The position numbers were made by a program, and so were the translations under genes. The notes under the pieces are model-generated. The model made no database searches and was not told the DNA's origin. It saw only the letters and a list, made by a program, of their open reading frames with translations. Below are positions 54,251 through 62,878 of a stretch of DNA of 64,000 bases, piece by piece. Within the stretch, counting starts at the first letter, position 1. The number at the start of each line of letters is the position of its first letter. The stretch comes from Arthrobacter sp. 31Y (GTDB lineage: Bacteria; Actinomycetota; Actinomycetes; Actinomycetales; Micrococcaceae), in the NCBI RefSeq assembly GCF_000526335.1, contig NZ_JAFW01000001.1, forward strand, positions 806,001 to 870,000. The letters run 5' to 3'.

Positions 54251-54309
54251 GTTTTTGTACAGCTCCCGCCCTTATACGCGCTTCTTAAGGGCCGTATCTG
54301 TCCAAAAAC
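54251..54309. terminator. Imperfect long inverted repeat, likely bidirectional terminator
   Basis: Outer arms 54251-54262 and 54298-54309 pair with one mismatch and include T5/A5; an inner CCCTTA/TAAGGG stem lies between. It separates two convergent genes. Confidence 0.65.
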
Positions 54310-54313
54310 TCGC

Positions 54314-54925
54314 TCAGGCGAGAATCTCCACTACGGGTTGGACATAGCTGCGAAACACATCGGGTTCGGAGAGCAGTTGGTGGCTCATGATCATGGTGCT
54401 CGGTTCCAGATACCAGGCCCGGGGCTCATTGAGTGGCAGTTCGATGATGGTGAGTTCGAAGTCCCGGGAACTGCGTCCGACCTCCAGGAGCCTGTCCTCC
54501 ACCATTTCGTTCAGAACCTGTGTCACCCCGTTGGCTGCACGGGCGGCCTCAAGGTTGGCGTACTCGTCGATCCTGTCGGTGGCCCATCCCAAGGCAGAGC
54601 CAAAATGTGCCTGCAGGACGCGCTGGAGTGCCGGTGAGTTACCAAAGGCCTTGAAGCTGGGCGGCGACAACTCGGGAGCCGGGTGGGGGTAGGACTTCAC
54701 CAGGCTCTCCCACCAGGCCTCCCACTCGGTCTTAAGGGCCGGGATACCTCCAACATCAGAGGTGAGGTGTTTGTGGTCTGCATGCCGGACTTTAGGAGCT
54801 GCGTGCGAGAGTGCGGGTTTCCCGGCACCATCCAGTCCCGCTACGTCGCGCAAGTACAGGGCTATGAGCATAGGTCCGGACGTATCCATAGTGATGCGCC
54901 ATCCCGGGCCACCTGACTCGTGCAT
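54314..54925 (-). CDS. Conserved hypothetical protein
   Basis: 203-residue soluble protein that I cannot assign to a family. It has no signal peptide or membrane helix. Visible features are a Trp-rich middle (TEWEAWWESLVKSYPHP), and a C-terminal segment with FELTIIELPL and WYLEPSTMIMSHQLL. ATG at 54925 is chosen because GGGAGGA stands 7 bases upstream. It is transcribed in the same direction as the TetR gene upstream, with 109 bases between them. Confidence 0.65.
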   Translation of the reverse strand: MHESGGPGWRITMDTSGPMLIALYLRDVAGLDGAGKPALSHAAPKVRHADHKHLTSDVGGIPALKTEWEAWWESLVKSYPHPAPELSPPSFKAFGNSPALQRVLQAHFGSALGWATDRIDEYANLEAARAANGVTQVLNEMVEDRLLEVGRSSRDFELTIIELPLNEPRAWYLEPSTMIMSHQLLSEPDVFRSYVQPVVEILA

Positions 54926-55034
54926 GCGAATTCCTCCCTTTGGCAGGTCCCCGACATGTTCCAGTCTATTCCCCATGACCCCGGACGGTAATGGCGTGAT
55001 CCGGCTCTAACAGGCCCGGCAGCCTCATCAACCC

Positions 55035-55661
55035 TTAGCGGCTGGCAGGGACTGCCCTGAGAGACCGCAGGTGAGCCGTGAGGACGTCGCTGCACATCTC
55101 TGCAGTCATCCACTCGGGCTGCAGCAATGCGTGCATGCACAAGCCGTCCATGGTGGCCAGGAGCCTTTCCGCTTCAGTCACGAGCGATTGCTGTGCGTCA
55201 GCTTCACCCGGGTTCAGGATCATGATGAGGCGACCAACGACGGCGGCAACGCTGCGGTGGCTGCGTTCGGCTTCGGCGGCCAGGACGGGCTTGATCCGGG
55301 CAGCATGCCGGAACGCCATCCATACGCAAGCGTCCACCGCGAGCTCTTCGTCCAGGGGCAGGAATTGACCGAGGAGGTTGAGCACCGCATGGTGTTGCTC
55401 GGGGCTTTCCGGCGCCGCATCCTCGACCGAAACAAGTGCCGCCTCAAGACGGCCCGCTATGCGATCGATGACTGCCCCGAAGGAAAACACCAGAAGCTCG
55501 TCGCTGCTGGCGAAGTAGTGCCGCACCGAACCAACAGCCAATTCTGCTTCGTCAGCCACTTCCCTGAGGGATGCCCGTTCCAAGCCGTCGCTGGCTATGA
55601 TCCGGAAGACGGCTTGGACAACTTCATGGCGCCGGGCTTCGGCATCAACAATTTTGGGCAC
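55035..55661 (-). CDS. TetR-family transcriptional regulator (BetI-like)
   Basis: 208-residue regulator. The helix-turn-helix is at about 24-58 (LERASLREVADEAELAVGSV, then RHYFASSDELL). The C-terminal domain resembles BetI-type TetR_C regions. GTG at 55661 is the start. A 14-bp palindrome lies 12 bases upstream, between it and galE, and is a good candidate for its own operator. Confidence 0.85.
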   Translation of the reverse strand: MPKIVDAEARRHEVVQAVFRIIASDGLERASLREVADEAELAVGSVRHYFASSDELLVFSFGAVIDRIAGRLEAALVSVEDAAPESPEQHHAVLNLLGQFLPLDEELAVDACVWMAFRHAARIKPVLAAEAERSHRSVAAVVGRLIMILNPGEADAQQSLVTEAERLLATMDGLCMHALLQPEWMTAEMCSDVLTAHLRSLRAVPASR

Positions 55662-55672
55662 TAATTGTTTTT

Positions 55673-55686
55673 AGCACGAACGTGCT
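55673..55686. promoter_or_regulatory. Palindrome AGCACG-AA-CGTGCT, candidate TetR operator
   Basis: Perfect 6-bp arms with a 2-base centre, 12 bases from the tetR start and 55 bases from the galE start. TetR proteins typically bind such sites and repress their own gene. Confidence 0.6.
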
Positions 55687-55728
55687 TCAACACCGCTCAA
55701 CACAGAGCGGCGTGGCTCCGATTTCCGA

Positions 55729-55734
55729 TAGCGT
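55729..55734 (+). promoter_or_regulatory. -10 box (TAGCGT) for a leaderless galE transcript
   Basis: TAGCGT, seven bases, ATG at 55742. The -35 region is not convincing. Confidence 0.4.
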
Positions 55735-55741
55735 AGGGACC

Positions 55742-56782
55742 ATGAAAATTCTTGTCACGGGTGGCACCGGCTACATCGGTTCCCACACCGTTTTGTCCCT
55801 TCAGGAAGCCGGCCACGACGTCGTTGTGCTTGATAACCTCGTGAACTCCAGCGAGGAATCCCTCCGCCGGGTTTCGGAGCTCACCGGCAAAACCGCCGCC
55901 TTCCACAAAGTGGACCTGGTGGACGAGCCTGCGGTCGAGGCCGTCTTCGACCAGCACCAGATTGACGCCGTGATCCACTTCGCCGGGCTGAAGGCCGTCG
56001 GCGAGTCCGTGCAGGAGCCCTTGGCCTACTACTACAACAACATCGTAGGCACCCTGAACCTGCTCCGTGCCATGGACAAGCACAACGTGCGCTCCATCGT
56101 CTTCAGCTCCTCTGCCACGGTGTACGGCGAGCACAACCCCATCCCCTACATCGAGAAAATGGAAATCGGGGCCAACAACCCGTACGGCCGCACCAAGGAG
56201 CAGATCGAGGACATCCTCTCTGACCTTGGCAACGCGGACGATCGCTGGCATATCGCACTGCTGCGCTATTTCAACCCCGTGGGCGCACACCCGTCCGGCC
56301 GCATTGGCGAGGACCCCCAGGGCATTCCGAACAACCTTGTCCCCTTCATCGCGCAGGTAGCCGTGGGGCGCCGCGAGAAGCTCATGGTCTTCGGTGGCGA
56401 CTACGACACCCCCGACGGCACGGCCCAGCGCGACTACATCCACGTGGTTGACCTGGCTGATGGACACGTAGCAGCCCTGAACTACATCGCTGAGCGCGCA
56501 GGCGTGCGCCGCTGGAACCTTGGCTCCGGCCGCGGCTCCTCCGTCCTGGAGGTCCTGCGGTCCTTCGAGAAGGCCGTGGGCCAGCCCATCCCCTACGAGA
56601 TCACGGGCCGCCGCGCAGGCGACCTTCCCGCTTTCTGGGCCGATGCCTCTTCCGCCCTTGCAGACCTTGGATGGTCCACCACCAAGACCGTGGACCAGAT
56701 GTGCGAGGACCACTGGCGCTGGCAGAAGAACAACCCTTACGGGTACAACGCCGCTCAGCCAGCCGCGGCGAACAACGCCTAG
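55742..56782 (+). CDS. galE: UDP-glucose 4-epimerase
   Basis: 346-residue short-chain dehydrogenase fold enzyme interconverting UDP-glucose and UDP-galactose, for envelope glycans. NAD-binding GGTGYIGS at the N terminus, SSSATVYG with the catalytic Ser and YGRTK with the catalytic Tyr and Lys are intact. ATG at 55742 gives MKILVTGGTG; an earlier in-frame ATG would add 20 unrelated residues. A 46-bp palindrome follows the stop. Confidence 0.95.
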   Translation: MKILVTGGTGYIGSHTVLSLQEAGHDVVVLDNLVNSSEESLRRVSELTGKTAAFHKVDLVDEPAVEAVFDQHQIDAVIHFAGLKAVGESVQEPLAYYYNNIVGTLNLLRAMDKHNVRSIVFSSSATVYGEHNPIPYIEKMEIGANNPYGRTKEQIEDILSDLGNADDRWHIALLRYFNPVGAHPSGRIGEDPQGIPNNLVPFIAQVAVGRREKLMVFGGDYDTPDGTAQRDYIHVVDLADGHVAALNYIAERAGVRRWNLGSGRGSSVLEVLRSFEKAVGQPIPYEITGRRAGDLPAFWADASSALADLGWSTTKTVDQMCEDHWRWQKNNPYGYNAAQPAAANNA

Positions 56783-56822
56783 CCAACTGCAGGCACTGGG
56801 GCGAGAAATGCCTTAGCAACCA

Positions 56823-56868
56823 ACGACGGCGGCCGCCCACCTCGCGCGAGGTGGGCGGCCGCCGTCGT
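56823..56868. terminator. 46-bp perfect palindrome between galE and gltA
   Basis: Two 23-bp arms without a spacer (56823-56845 and 56846-56868). It lies between convergent genes and would form a very stable GC-rich hairpin with a minimal loop. No T-run follows. Confidence 0.75.
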
Positions 56869-56887
56869 GATTGACGCTATTGCCGTA

Positions 56888-58171
56888 TCAGTTGGCCGGG
56901 TAGTTGCGCTCCGGCTCCCCTGTGTAGAGCTGCCGCGGACGGCCGATCTTAGTCTGGGGATCGTTGATCATTTCGCGCCACTGGGCAATCCAGCCCGGCA
57001 GGCGTCCAATTGCAAAGAGGACAGTGAACATCTTCTCCGGGAAGCCCATGGCCTTGTAAATCAGGCCGGTGTAGAAGTCGACGTTCGGGTACAGCTTGCG
57101 CTGGATGAAGTAGTCGTCAGCCAGTGCCTTCTCTTCGAGGCGCATGGCGATGTCCAGCAGTTCATCATTGCCGCCGAGTTTGCCCAGAACTTCGTGTGCC
57201 GTTGCCTTGATGATCTTGGCGCGGGGATCGTAGTTCTTGTAGACACGGTGTCCGAAGCCCATGAGGCGGACGCCGTCTTCCTTGTTCTTGACCTTCTCCA
57301 TGTAGTCCTCGGGCTTGATGCCGTCGGCCTGGATCTGGCGGAGCATCTTCAACACGGCCTCGTTGGCGCCACCGTGTGCGGGGCCGAAGAGGGCGTTGAT
57401 GCCGGCGGACACCGACGCGAAGAGGTTGGCGTTGGACGAGCCCACAAGACGCACGGTGGACGTGGAGCAGTTCTGCTCGTGGTCTGCGTGCAGGATGAGC
57501 AGGAGGTCCAGTGCCTTGACGACTACCGGATCCATTTCATACTGCTCGGCCGGGAGACCGAAGCTCAGGCGCAGGAAGTTCTCCACCAGGTTCATGGAGT
57601 TATCCGGGTAAAGCATCGGCTGGCCGATGGACTTCTTGTGCGCGTAGGCCGCGATGACCGGCAGCTTGGCCATCAGGCGGATGGTGGAAACTTCCACGTG
57701 CTCCGCGTTGAAGGGATCCAGCGAGTCCTGGTAGAACGTGGACAGCGCGGAAACAGCAGAGGAGAGCACCGGCATGGGGTGGGCGTCACGCGGGAACCCG
57801 CCGAAGAAGCCCTTGAGCTCTTCGTGCAGGAGCGTGTGGCGGCGGATCTTCTGATCGAACTCTTCCAACTCCGTGGGGGTGGGAAGGTTGCCGTAGATCA
57901 GCAGGTAGGAAACTTCGAGGAAGCTCGAGTGCTGCGCGAGCTGCTCAATGGGATAACCGCGGTAGCGCAGGATGCCTGCGTCGCCGTCGATGTAGGTGAT
58001 GGCCGAGGTAGTGGCCGCTGTGTTCATGAAGCCGGGGTCATAGGCAACGGCGCCCGTCTGCTTCAGCAGCTTGGAAACGTCGTAGCCTTCGTTTCCTTCT
58101 ACAACCTTGATGCGCGGCAGTTCGAGTTCGCCGCCGGCATGGCGCAGTGTCGCGCTGGTGGTCTCAGTCAT
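56888..58171 (-). CDS. gltA: Citrate synthase
   Basis: 427-residue type II citrate synthase, the entry enzyme of the citric acid cycle. Catalytic blocks are NALFGPAHGGANE (His), MGFGHRVYKNYDPRA (His) and the C-terminal Arg region WIAQWREM. ATG at 58171 is preceded by AAGGGGA; longer frames upstream have no similarity. It stands alone between two hairpins. Confidence 0.96.
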   Translation of the reverse strand: MTETTSATLRHAGGELELPRIKVVEGNEGYDVSKLLKQTGAVAYDPGFMNTAATTSAITYIDGDAGILRYRGYPIEQLAQHSSFLEVSYLLIYGNLPTPTELEEFDQKIRRHTLLHEELKGFFGGFPRDAHPMPVLSSAVSALSTFYQDSLDPFNAEHVEVSTIRLMAKLPVIAAYAHKKSIGQPMLYPDNSMNLVENFLRLSFGLPAEQYEMDPVVVKALDLLLILHADHEQNCSTSTVRLVGSSNANLFASVSAGINALFGPAHGGANEAVLKMLRQIQADGIKPEDYMEKVKNKEDGVRLMGFGHRVYKNYDPRAKIIKATAHEVLGKLGGNDELLDIAMRLEEKALADDYFIQRKLYPNVDFYTGLIYKAMGFPEKMFTVLFAIGRLPGWIAQWREMINDPQTKIGRPRQLYTGEPERNYPAN

Positions 58172-58321
58172 GGAGTCCCCTTCATGAGGCCTCAGGGCCT
58201 CTATCGAACGCTTGTCCAACCACCTTCTGGTGCCGCCGCCTTCGGCCCTACTGTTGCAGGGCTCCAACGGCCGAAGTGCTTTCTTAGAGAAGGCCACCAT
58301 TGATAGTCAGTTAAAAAGCTA

Positions 58322-58369
58322 CCGCCAGTAACCCTACGGAACTAATCCGTACCGTCCGGTTACTGGCGG
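58322..58369 (-). terminator. Nested hairpin terminator after dapC
   Basis: Outer 12-bp perfect stem (58322-58333 with 58358-58369) and inner TACGGA/TCCGTA stem. On the minus strand it is followed by GCTTTTTAA, so it should terminate dapC transcription before gltA. Confidence 0.8.
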
Positions 58370-58403
58370 AATGACGCTATTAGTGGTGCAAGTCACAGCA
58401 TTG

Positions 58404-59552
58404 TTATGACGCTGTGGCAAGCCGTTCCACGGCGGCATCAATTCGTTCATCGCTGCCGGTGAGGGCCACCCGAATGAATCCGTTACCGGCGTCTCCATAG
58501 AAAACGCCCGGACCCACCACGATACCGAGTTCAGCGAATCGGGCTACCGTGTCCCACGTGGCTTCTCCGGCCGTGGACCAAAGGTAGAGCCCGGCCTTGG
58601 ATTCGTGGATCGTCAGCCCGAACTTCTCCAGTGCCGGAACAATCCTTTCGCGGCGTCCGCGGTACAGATCCTTCTGGGCCAGCACGTGGCCGGCATCGCC
58701 CAGGGCAACGCGCATGGCTTCCTGCACAGGGTAGGGAACGATCATGCCCGCATGCTTGCGGCTGTTGACCAGATTGGCCATGATCGCGGAATCGCCCGCA
58801 ACGAACGCAGCACGGTATCCCGCAAGATTGGACTGCTTGCTCAGCGAATAAACACACAGCAAGCCATCGGTGGATCCACCACTCACCCGGGGATCCAGGA
58901 TGCTGGGGACAGCTTTCCCGCCACGTTGTGCGTCCCACTCGCCCCAGCCCAGCTCGGCGTAGCATTCATCCGAGGCCACCACCGCACCGAGTTCGCGGGC
59001 CTGGCTCACGATCCGCTGCAGCGACTCAACGTCGCGGACGCTGCCAGTAGGATTCCCCGGTGAATTGATCCAGATCAACCGGACCTTCGCACGGGTGGCC
59101 GCATCAAGCTCATCGAGGTCATCGGCAGCAACCGCAGTGGCGCCAGCCAGTGATGCTCCAATATCGTACGTCGGGTAAGCAACGGTGGGCCGTACAACAA
59201 CATCGCCGGCGCTCAGGCCAAGCAGGAACGGCAACCAGGCCACGAGCTCCTTCGAGCCCACGGTCGGCATGACATCGTTGGGATCGAGTCCGGGGACTCC
59301 ACGGCGGCTGGCGAACCAGTCCACCACGGATTGGCGCAGGGCCTCGGTTCCGTGCACCGTGGGGTAGCCATGGGCGTCCGAAGCTGCGGTCAGGGCCTCA
59401 CGGATGAGGCCGGGAGTAGGGTCCACCGGCGTGCCGATGGAAAGATTCACTACGCCACCGGGGTGTTTACCGGCTGTGGCAAGATACGGCGCCATAGCCT
59501 CCCACGGGTAGTCAGGCAGGTTCAAGCCGAAAGCCGGCGCCGCGGAAATCAA
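58404..59552 (-). CDS. dapC: Succinyldiaminopimelate transaminase
   Basis: 382-residue class I/II PLP aminotransferase that makes N-succinyl-LL-DAP, the step between DapD and DapE. The PLP lysine lies in YSLSKQSNLAGYR; NSPGNPTG and SDECYAELGW are the cofactor-binding blocks. It is preceded by the ferredoxin gene with 14 bases between, the same order as M. tuberculosis fdxC-dapC, which supports DapC over a general aminotransferase. The start is TTG at 59552 with AAGGGCGG upstream. Confidence 0.9.
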   Translation of the reverse strand: MISAAPAFGLNLPDYPWEAMAPYLATAGKHPGGVVNLSIGTPVDPTPGLIREALTAASDAHGYPTVHGTEALRQSVVDWFASRRGVPGLDPNDVMPTVGSKELVAWLPFLLGLSAGDVVVRPTVAYPTYDIGASLAGATAVAADDLDELDAATRAKVRLIWINSPGNPTGSVRDVESLQRIVSQARELGAVVASDECYAELGWGEWDAQRGGKAVPSILDPRVSGGSTDGLLCVYSLSKQSNLAGYRAAFVAGDSAIMANLVNSRKHAGMIVPYPVQEAMRVALGDAGHVLAQKDLYRGRRERIVPALEKFGLTIHESKAGLYLWSTAGEATWDTVARFAELGIVVGPGVFYGDAGNGFIRVALTGSDERIDAAVERLATAS

Positions 59553-59566
59553 AGAAACAACCGCCC

Positions 59567-59893
59567 TTAGTGGTCTTGGTTCTGCGGGGGCAGTGCGGAG
59601 ATGAACGGGTGGTCCTTACCCGTATTACCGATCTTGGCTGCTCCACCCGGGGAACCGAGGTCGTCGAAGAACTCAACGTTGGCCTTGTAGTAGTCGGCCC
59701 ACTCTTCCGGGGTGTCATCCTCGTAGTAAATGGCCTCAACAGGGCACACAGGTTCACAGGCACCACAGTCGACACATTCATCGGGGTGGATATAGAGGGA
59801 ACGCTCACCTTCGTAAATGCAGTCGACAGGGCACTCTTCAATACATGCCTTGTCCTTGACATCCACACACGGCTGCGCGATTACGTACGTCAC
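59567..59893 (-). CDS. fdxA: 7Fe ferredoxin
   Basis: 108-residue ferredoxin with [3Fe-4S] and [4Fe-4S] centres. Cysteines occur in QPCVDVKDKACIEECPVD and ECVDCGACEPVCP (read as blocks), and the C-terminal 45 residues are the usual extension of the FdxA/FdxC class. It serves as low-potential electron carrier in the cytoplasm. GTG at 59893 with GGAGAGG upstream is taken as start rather than the TTG at 59965. Confidence 0.95.
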   Translation of the reverse strand: MTYVIAQPCVDVKDKACIEECPVDCIYEGERSLYIHPDECVDCGACEPVCPVEAIYYEDDTPEEWADYYKANVEFFDDLGSPGGAAKIGNTGKDHPFISALPPQNQDH

Positions 59894-60016
59894 GTCCCAG
59901 ACCTCTCCACGGTTTGTCCCGGCGATGGCCGGGGTAACACTGCCGGCATCATGCCGGGCACTCAACTTCCGAGCCTATTATCCAACAGTGCGCTAACGCC
60001 AACCTAGCCCGCGTCT

Positions 60017-60022
60017 TAGTAT
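60017..60022 (+). promoter_or_regulatory. -10 box (TAGTAT) for a leaderless small-protein transcript
   Basis: TAGTAT, six bases, GTG at 60029. Confidence 0.5.
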
Positions 60023-60028
60023 GAAACG

Positions 60029-60280
60029 GTGACTCCCCCGAATTTGCCGCCCCAACAATTCCTCCTCAACGCAGAACCGGGAATCCGGGTGGTTGTCAGG
60101 TACAGGATCGAAGACGGCCTGACGGACGCTCTGGGCTATCTCGTAGGAACCACGGAAGGCTCCTGTACAGTACGGACCCGCTCGTCCGACGTCGACATTC
60201 CGCTGGCAATGGTTATCGCGGCGAAAGAGGTTCCACCTCCGCCGCCGCGCCGGCAGTCCGTACGCGCCGCGTCCGACTGA
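60029..60280 (+). CDS. Small beta-barrel-like protein of unknown function
   Basis: 83-residue protein with a strand-rich core: VVVRYRIEDGLTDALGYLV, CTVRTRSSDVDIPLAMVIAAKEV, shown in part. The pattern resembles the SH3-like module found before some actinobacterial GNAT acetyltransferases, but no acetyltransferase domain follows here. It ends in a Pro/Arg-rich tail. It is divergent from the ferredoxin gene, and its last 68 bases overlap the next gene tail to tail. Confidence 0.65.
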   Translation: MTPPNLPPQQFLLNAEPGIRVVVRYRIEDGLTDALGYLVGTTEGSCTVRTRSSDVDIPLAMVIAAKEVPPPPPRRQSVRAASD

Positions 60281-60644
60281 ATGGCAGCCGGCTGATGACC
60301 ACAAGCATGATTAATGTCACTCCTCCGATGCCAAAAACCCACACGTTCCCCACGGCGTCGCCTGGAATCAACTGCTTGGCAGGACCGGCTGAAGACAAAA
60401 TGCCGACGACGGCGTAACTCACCACGCCTGCCACCGCCGCCGGCACCACCGAGCGGGACCAGGCAGCGAGCCATAGCTGCGCTGACCCCAGCAGCAGCAA
60501 CGCTGCGGCCACGCCCCAAGGGAGCTCGACGCCGGCCCAGAGTATGGTCTGACGGTGCAGCCCAGTACCGGCCAAGGCAACGAGAAGAGCCGCCAGTACG
60601 GCCGTGGCAATTCCACGGACCGTACCGGCGGCTCTTCTTATCAT
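60213..60644 (-). CDS. Small integral membrane protein, function unknown
   Basis: 143-residue protein with four hydrophobic helices (about 13-33, 42-61, 66-86 and 98-117) and an Arg-rich cytoplasmic tail. It starts 34 bases after the typA stop on the same strand and may be cotranscribed with it. Its C-terminal 22 codons overlap the convergent small gene, which is unusual but each frame has good codon character. Confidence 0.65.
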   Translation of the reverse strand: MIRRAAGTVRGIATAVLAALLVALAGTGLHRQTILWAGVELPWGVAAALLLLGSAQLWLAAWSRSVVPAAVAGVVSYAVVGILSSAGPAKQLIPGDAVGNVWVFGIGGVTLIMLVVISRLPFSRTRRVRTAGAAAEVEPLSPR

Positions 60645-60678
60645 TCAGCTGTTCCGGACTGGTTCAGACCAGGACGGG

Positions 60679-62595
60679 CTAGGACTTGGCGCGGGCGCGG
60701 TTGGCCTTGGCACGCTCGTTGGAGTCCAGGATGAGCTTGCGGATACGGATATCTTCCGGCGTCACCTCAACGCACTCGTCTTCACGGGCGAATTCGAGGG
60801 ACTCTTCGAGGGTCAGATCGCGCGGCGGCGTCAGGTTTTCGAAGGAGTCGGAGGAAGCTGCACGCATATTGGTGAGCTTCTTTTCCTTGGTGATGTTGAC
60901 GTCCATGTCGTCCGCGCGGGAGTTCTCGCCCACGATCATGCCTTCGTAAACCTCGGAGGTGGGCTTCACAAAGAAGGAACCGCGCTCCTGCAAGTTGATC
61001 ATGGCGAACGGCGTCACAACACCGGCGCGGTCGGCGATCATCGAACCGTTGGTGCGGTACTCGATGGGGCCGGCCCACGGCTCGTAGCCTTCAGAGATGG
61101 AGGCAGCGATACCGGCACCGCGGGTGTCCGTGAGGAACTTGGTGCGGAAACCGATCAGGCCACGGGCAGGAACGATGAATTCCATGCGGCACCAACCGGT
61201 GCCGTGGTTGGCCATGTTGGTCATGCGGCCCTTGCGGGCAGCCATGAGCTGCGTCACGGAACCGAGGTACTCTTCCGGCACGTCAATGGTCATGTGTTCC
61301 ATGGGCTCGTGGATCTTGCCATCGACGGTCTTGGTGACAACCTGGGGCTTGCCCACGGTCAACTCGAAGCCTTCGCGACGCATCTGCTCAACCAGGATGG
61401 CCAGCGCGAGCTCGCCACGGCCCTGAACTTCCCAAGCGTCGGGACGCTCGGTGGGAAGAACCTTGATGGAGACGTTACCGATCAGCTCCTTGTCCAGGCG
61501 ATCCTTCACCTGGCGGGCCGTAACCTTGGCGCCCTTGACCTTGCCGGCCAGCGGCGAGGTGTTGATACCGATGGTCATGGAGATCGCGGGATCGTCCACG
61601 GTGATCAACGGAAGCGGCTGCGGGTTCTCGGCATCCGTCAGGGTTTCACCAATGGTGATCTCCTCGATGCCGGCAACGGCAACGATTTCACCCGGGCCGG
61701 CGGACTCGGCCGGGACACGGGTCAGGGCCTTGGTGGCCAGCAGTTCGGTGATCTTGACGTTCTTGAGCTCACCGTTGGCGCGTGCCCAAGCAACGGTCTG
61801 GCCCTTGCGGAGGGTGCCGTTGTAGATGCGGAGCAGGGCGAGGCGGCCAAGGAACGGCGATGCGTCCAGGTTGGTCACGTGTGCCTGCAGCACGCCGTCC
61901 GGGTTGTACGTCGGAGCGGGGATGTGCTCAATGATCGTCTTGAAAAGGGGCTCAAGGTCCTCGTTCTCCGGGGCAGAGCCGTTGGCCGGCTGCTCCAGGG
62001 ATGCGCGGCCAACCTTGGCAGCGGCGTAGACAACGGGAACTTCAAGGACCTTATCCAGGTCCAGGTCCGGAACTTCGTCGGCGAGGTCCGAGGCGAGACC
62101 GAGGAGCAGGTCCATGGACTCGTGGACAACTTCGTCGATGCGGGCGTCAGGACGGTCAGTCTTGTTGACCAGGAGGATGACCGGGAGGTGCGCGGCAAGA
62201 GCCTTACGGAGCACAAACCGGGTCTGGGGCAGGGGGCCCTCGGAGGAGTCGACCAGAAGGACGACGCCGTCAACCATGGAGAGACCGCGCTCTACCTCGC
62301 CACCGAAGTCGGCGTGGCCGGGGGTGTCGATGACGTTGATGGTGATGGTCTCGCCGTTGGACGACGGGCCGTTGTAGGCAACCGTGGTGTTCTTCGCGAG
62401 GATGGTAATGCCCTTTTCGCGTTCCAGGTCACCGGAGTCCATGACACGGTCCTCAACCTCACCATGGGAAGCGAAGGAGTTGGTCTGCTTGAGCATGGCG
62501 TCGACCAAAGTGGTCTTGCCGTGGTCAACGTGTGCGACGATCGCGACGTTGCGCAGATCGCTCCGCGACGCAGTATTGGTGATGGTTTCAGACAT
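60679..62595 (-). CDS. typA: GTP-binding protein TypA/BipA
   Basis: 638-residue translational GTPase. Walker A-type G1 AHVDHGKT (21-28), G3 DTPGHADF and G4 NKTDRPDA are intact; EF-G-like domains II, III and V follow, with the TypA-specific C-terminal domain. It binds the ribosome and helps 50S assembly and stress or cold adaptation. Its upstream gap of about 280 bases to the divergent SGNH gene holds a possible -10 TAGACT on the minus strand near 62715, implying a leader of about 115 bases. Confidence 0.96.
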   Translation of the reverse strand: MSETITNTASRSDLRNVAIVAHVDHGKTTLVDAMLKQTNSFASHGEVEDRVMDSGDLEREKGITILAKNTTVAYNGPSSNGETITINVIDTPGHADFGGEVERGLSMVDGVVLLVDSSEGPLPQTRFVLRKALAAHLPVILLVNKTDRPDARIDEVVHESMDLLLGLASDLADEVPDLDLDKVLEVPVVYAAAKVGRASLEQPANGSAPENEDLEPLFKTIIEHIPAPTYNPDGVLQAHVTNLDASPFLGRLALLRIYNGTLRKGQTVAWARANGELKNVKITELLATKALTRVPAESAGPGEIVAVAGIEEITIGETLTDAENPQPLPLITVDDPAISMTIGINTSPLAGKVKGAKVTARQVKDRLDKELIGNVSIKVLPTERPDAWEVQGRGELALAILVEQMRREGFELTVGKPQVVTKTVDGKIHEPMEHMTIDVPEEYLGSVTQLMAARKGRMTNMANHGTGWCRMEFIVPARGLIGFRTKFLTDTRGAGIAASISEGYEPWAGPIEYRTNGSMIADRAGVVTPFAMINLQERGSFFVKPTSEVYEGMIVGENSRADDMDVNITKEKKLTNMRAASSDSFENLTPPRDLTLEESLEFAREDECVEVTPEDIRIRKLILDSNERAKANRARAKS

Positions 62596-62878
62596 GCGTT
62601 AATGACTCGTTTCAGTGGTGAAGTCAGCTGTTTGTATCCGCGCGCATACCTGATCGACTTGATCGGAACACACAGCGAAAAGACCCCGGGAGACAGGGCA
62701 CCTGCATCCAGTCTAAACGCAGTTGCATTTCTGAGCCTAAAAAGCAAGCTATTCAACCCCTGGATGTGGCACTGCTCACACTCGAATGTTGTTACGTAAA
62801 CGCAAGTCCAGATGCTGGATTTTCCTGGTCGCGTGCACCATGATGGGCTGCAGAACCAGTGCCACGTGGAGAACAACG

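Noticed and set aside
56867..58303. 478-codon open frame on the plus strand opposite gltA
   Set aside because: Mirror frame of citrate synthase; no ribosome site and no family-like sequence.
60604..62799. 731-codon open frame on the plus strand opposite typA
   Set aside because: Antisense to a fully conserved GTPase; open only because of high-GC codon bias, and the product has no recognisable motif.
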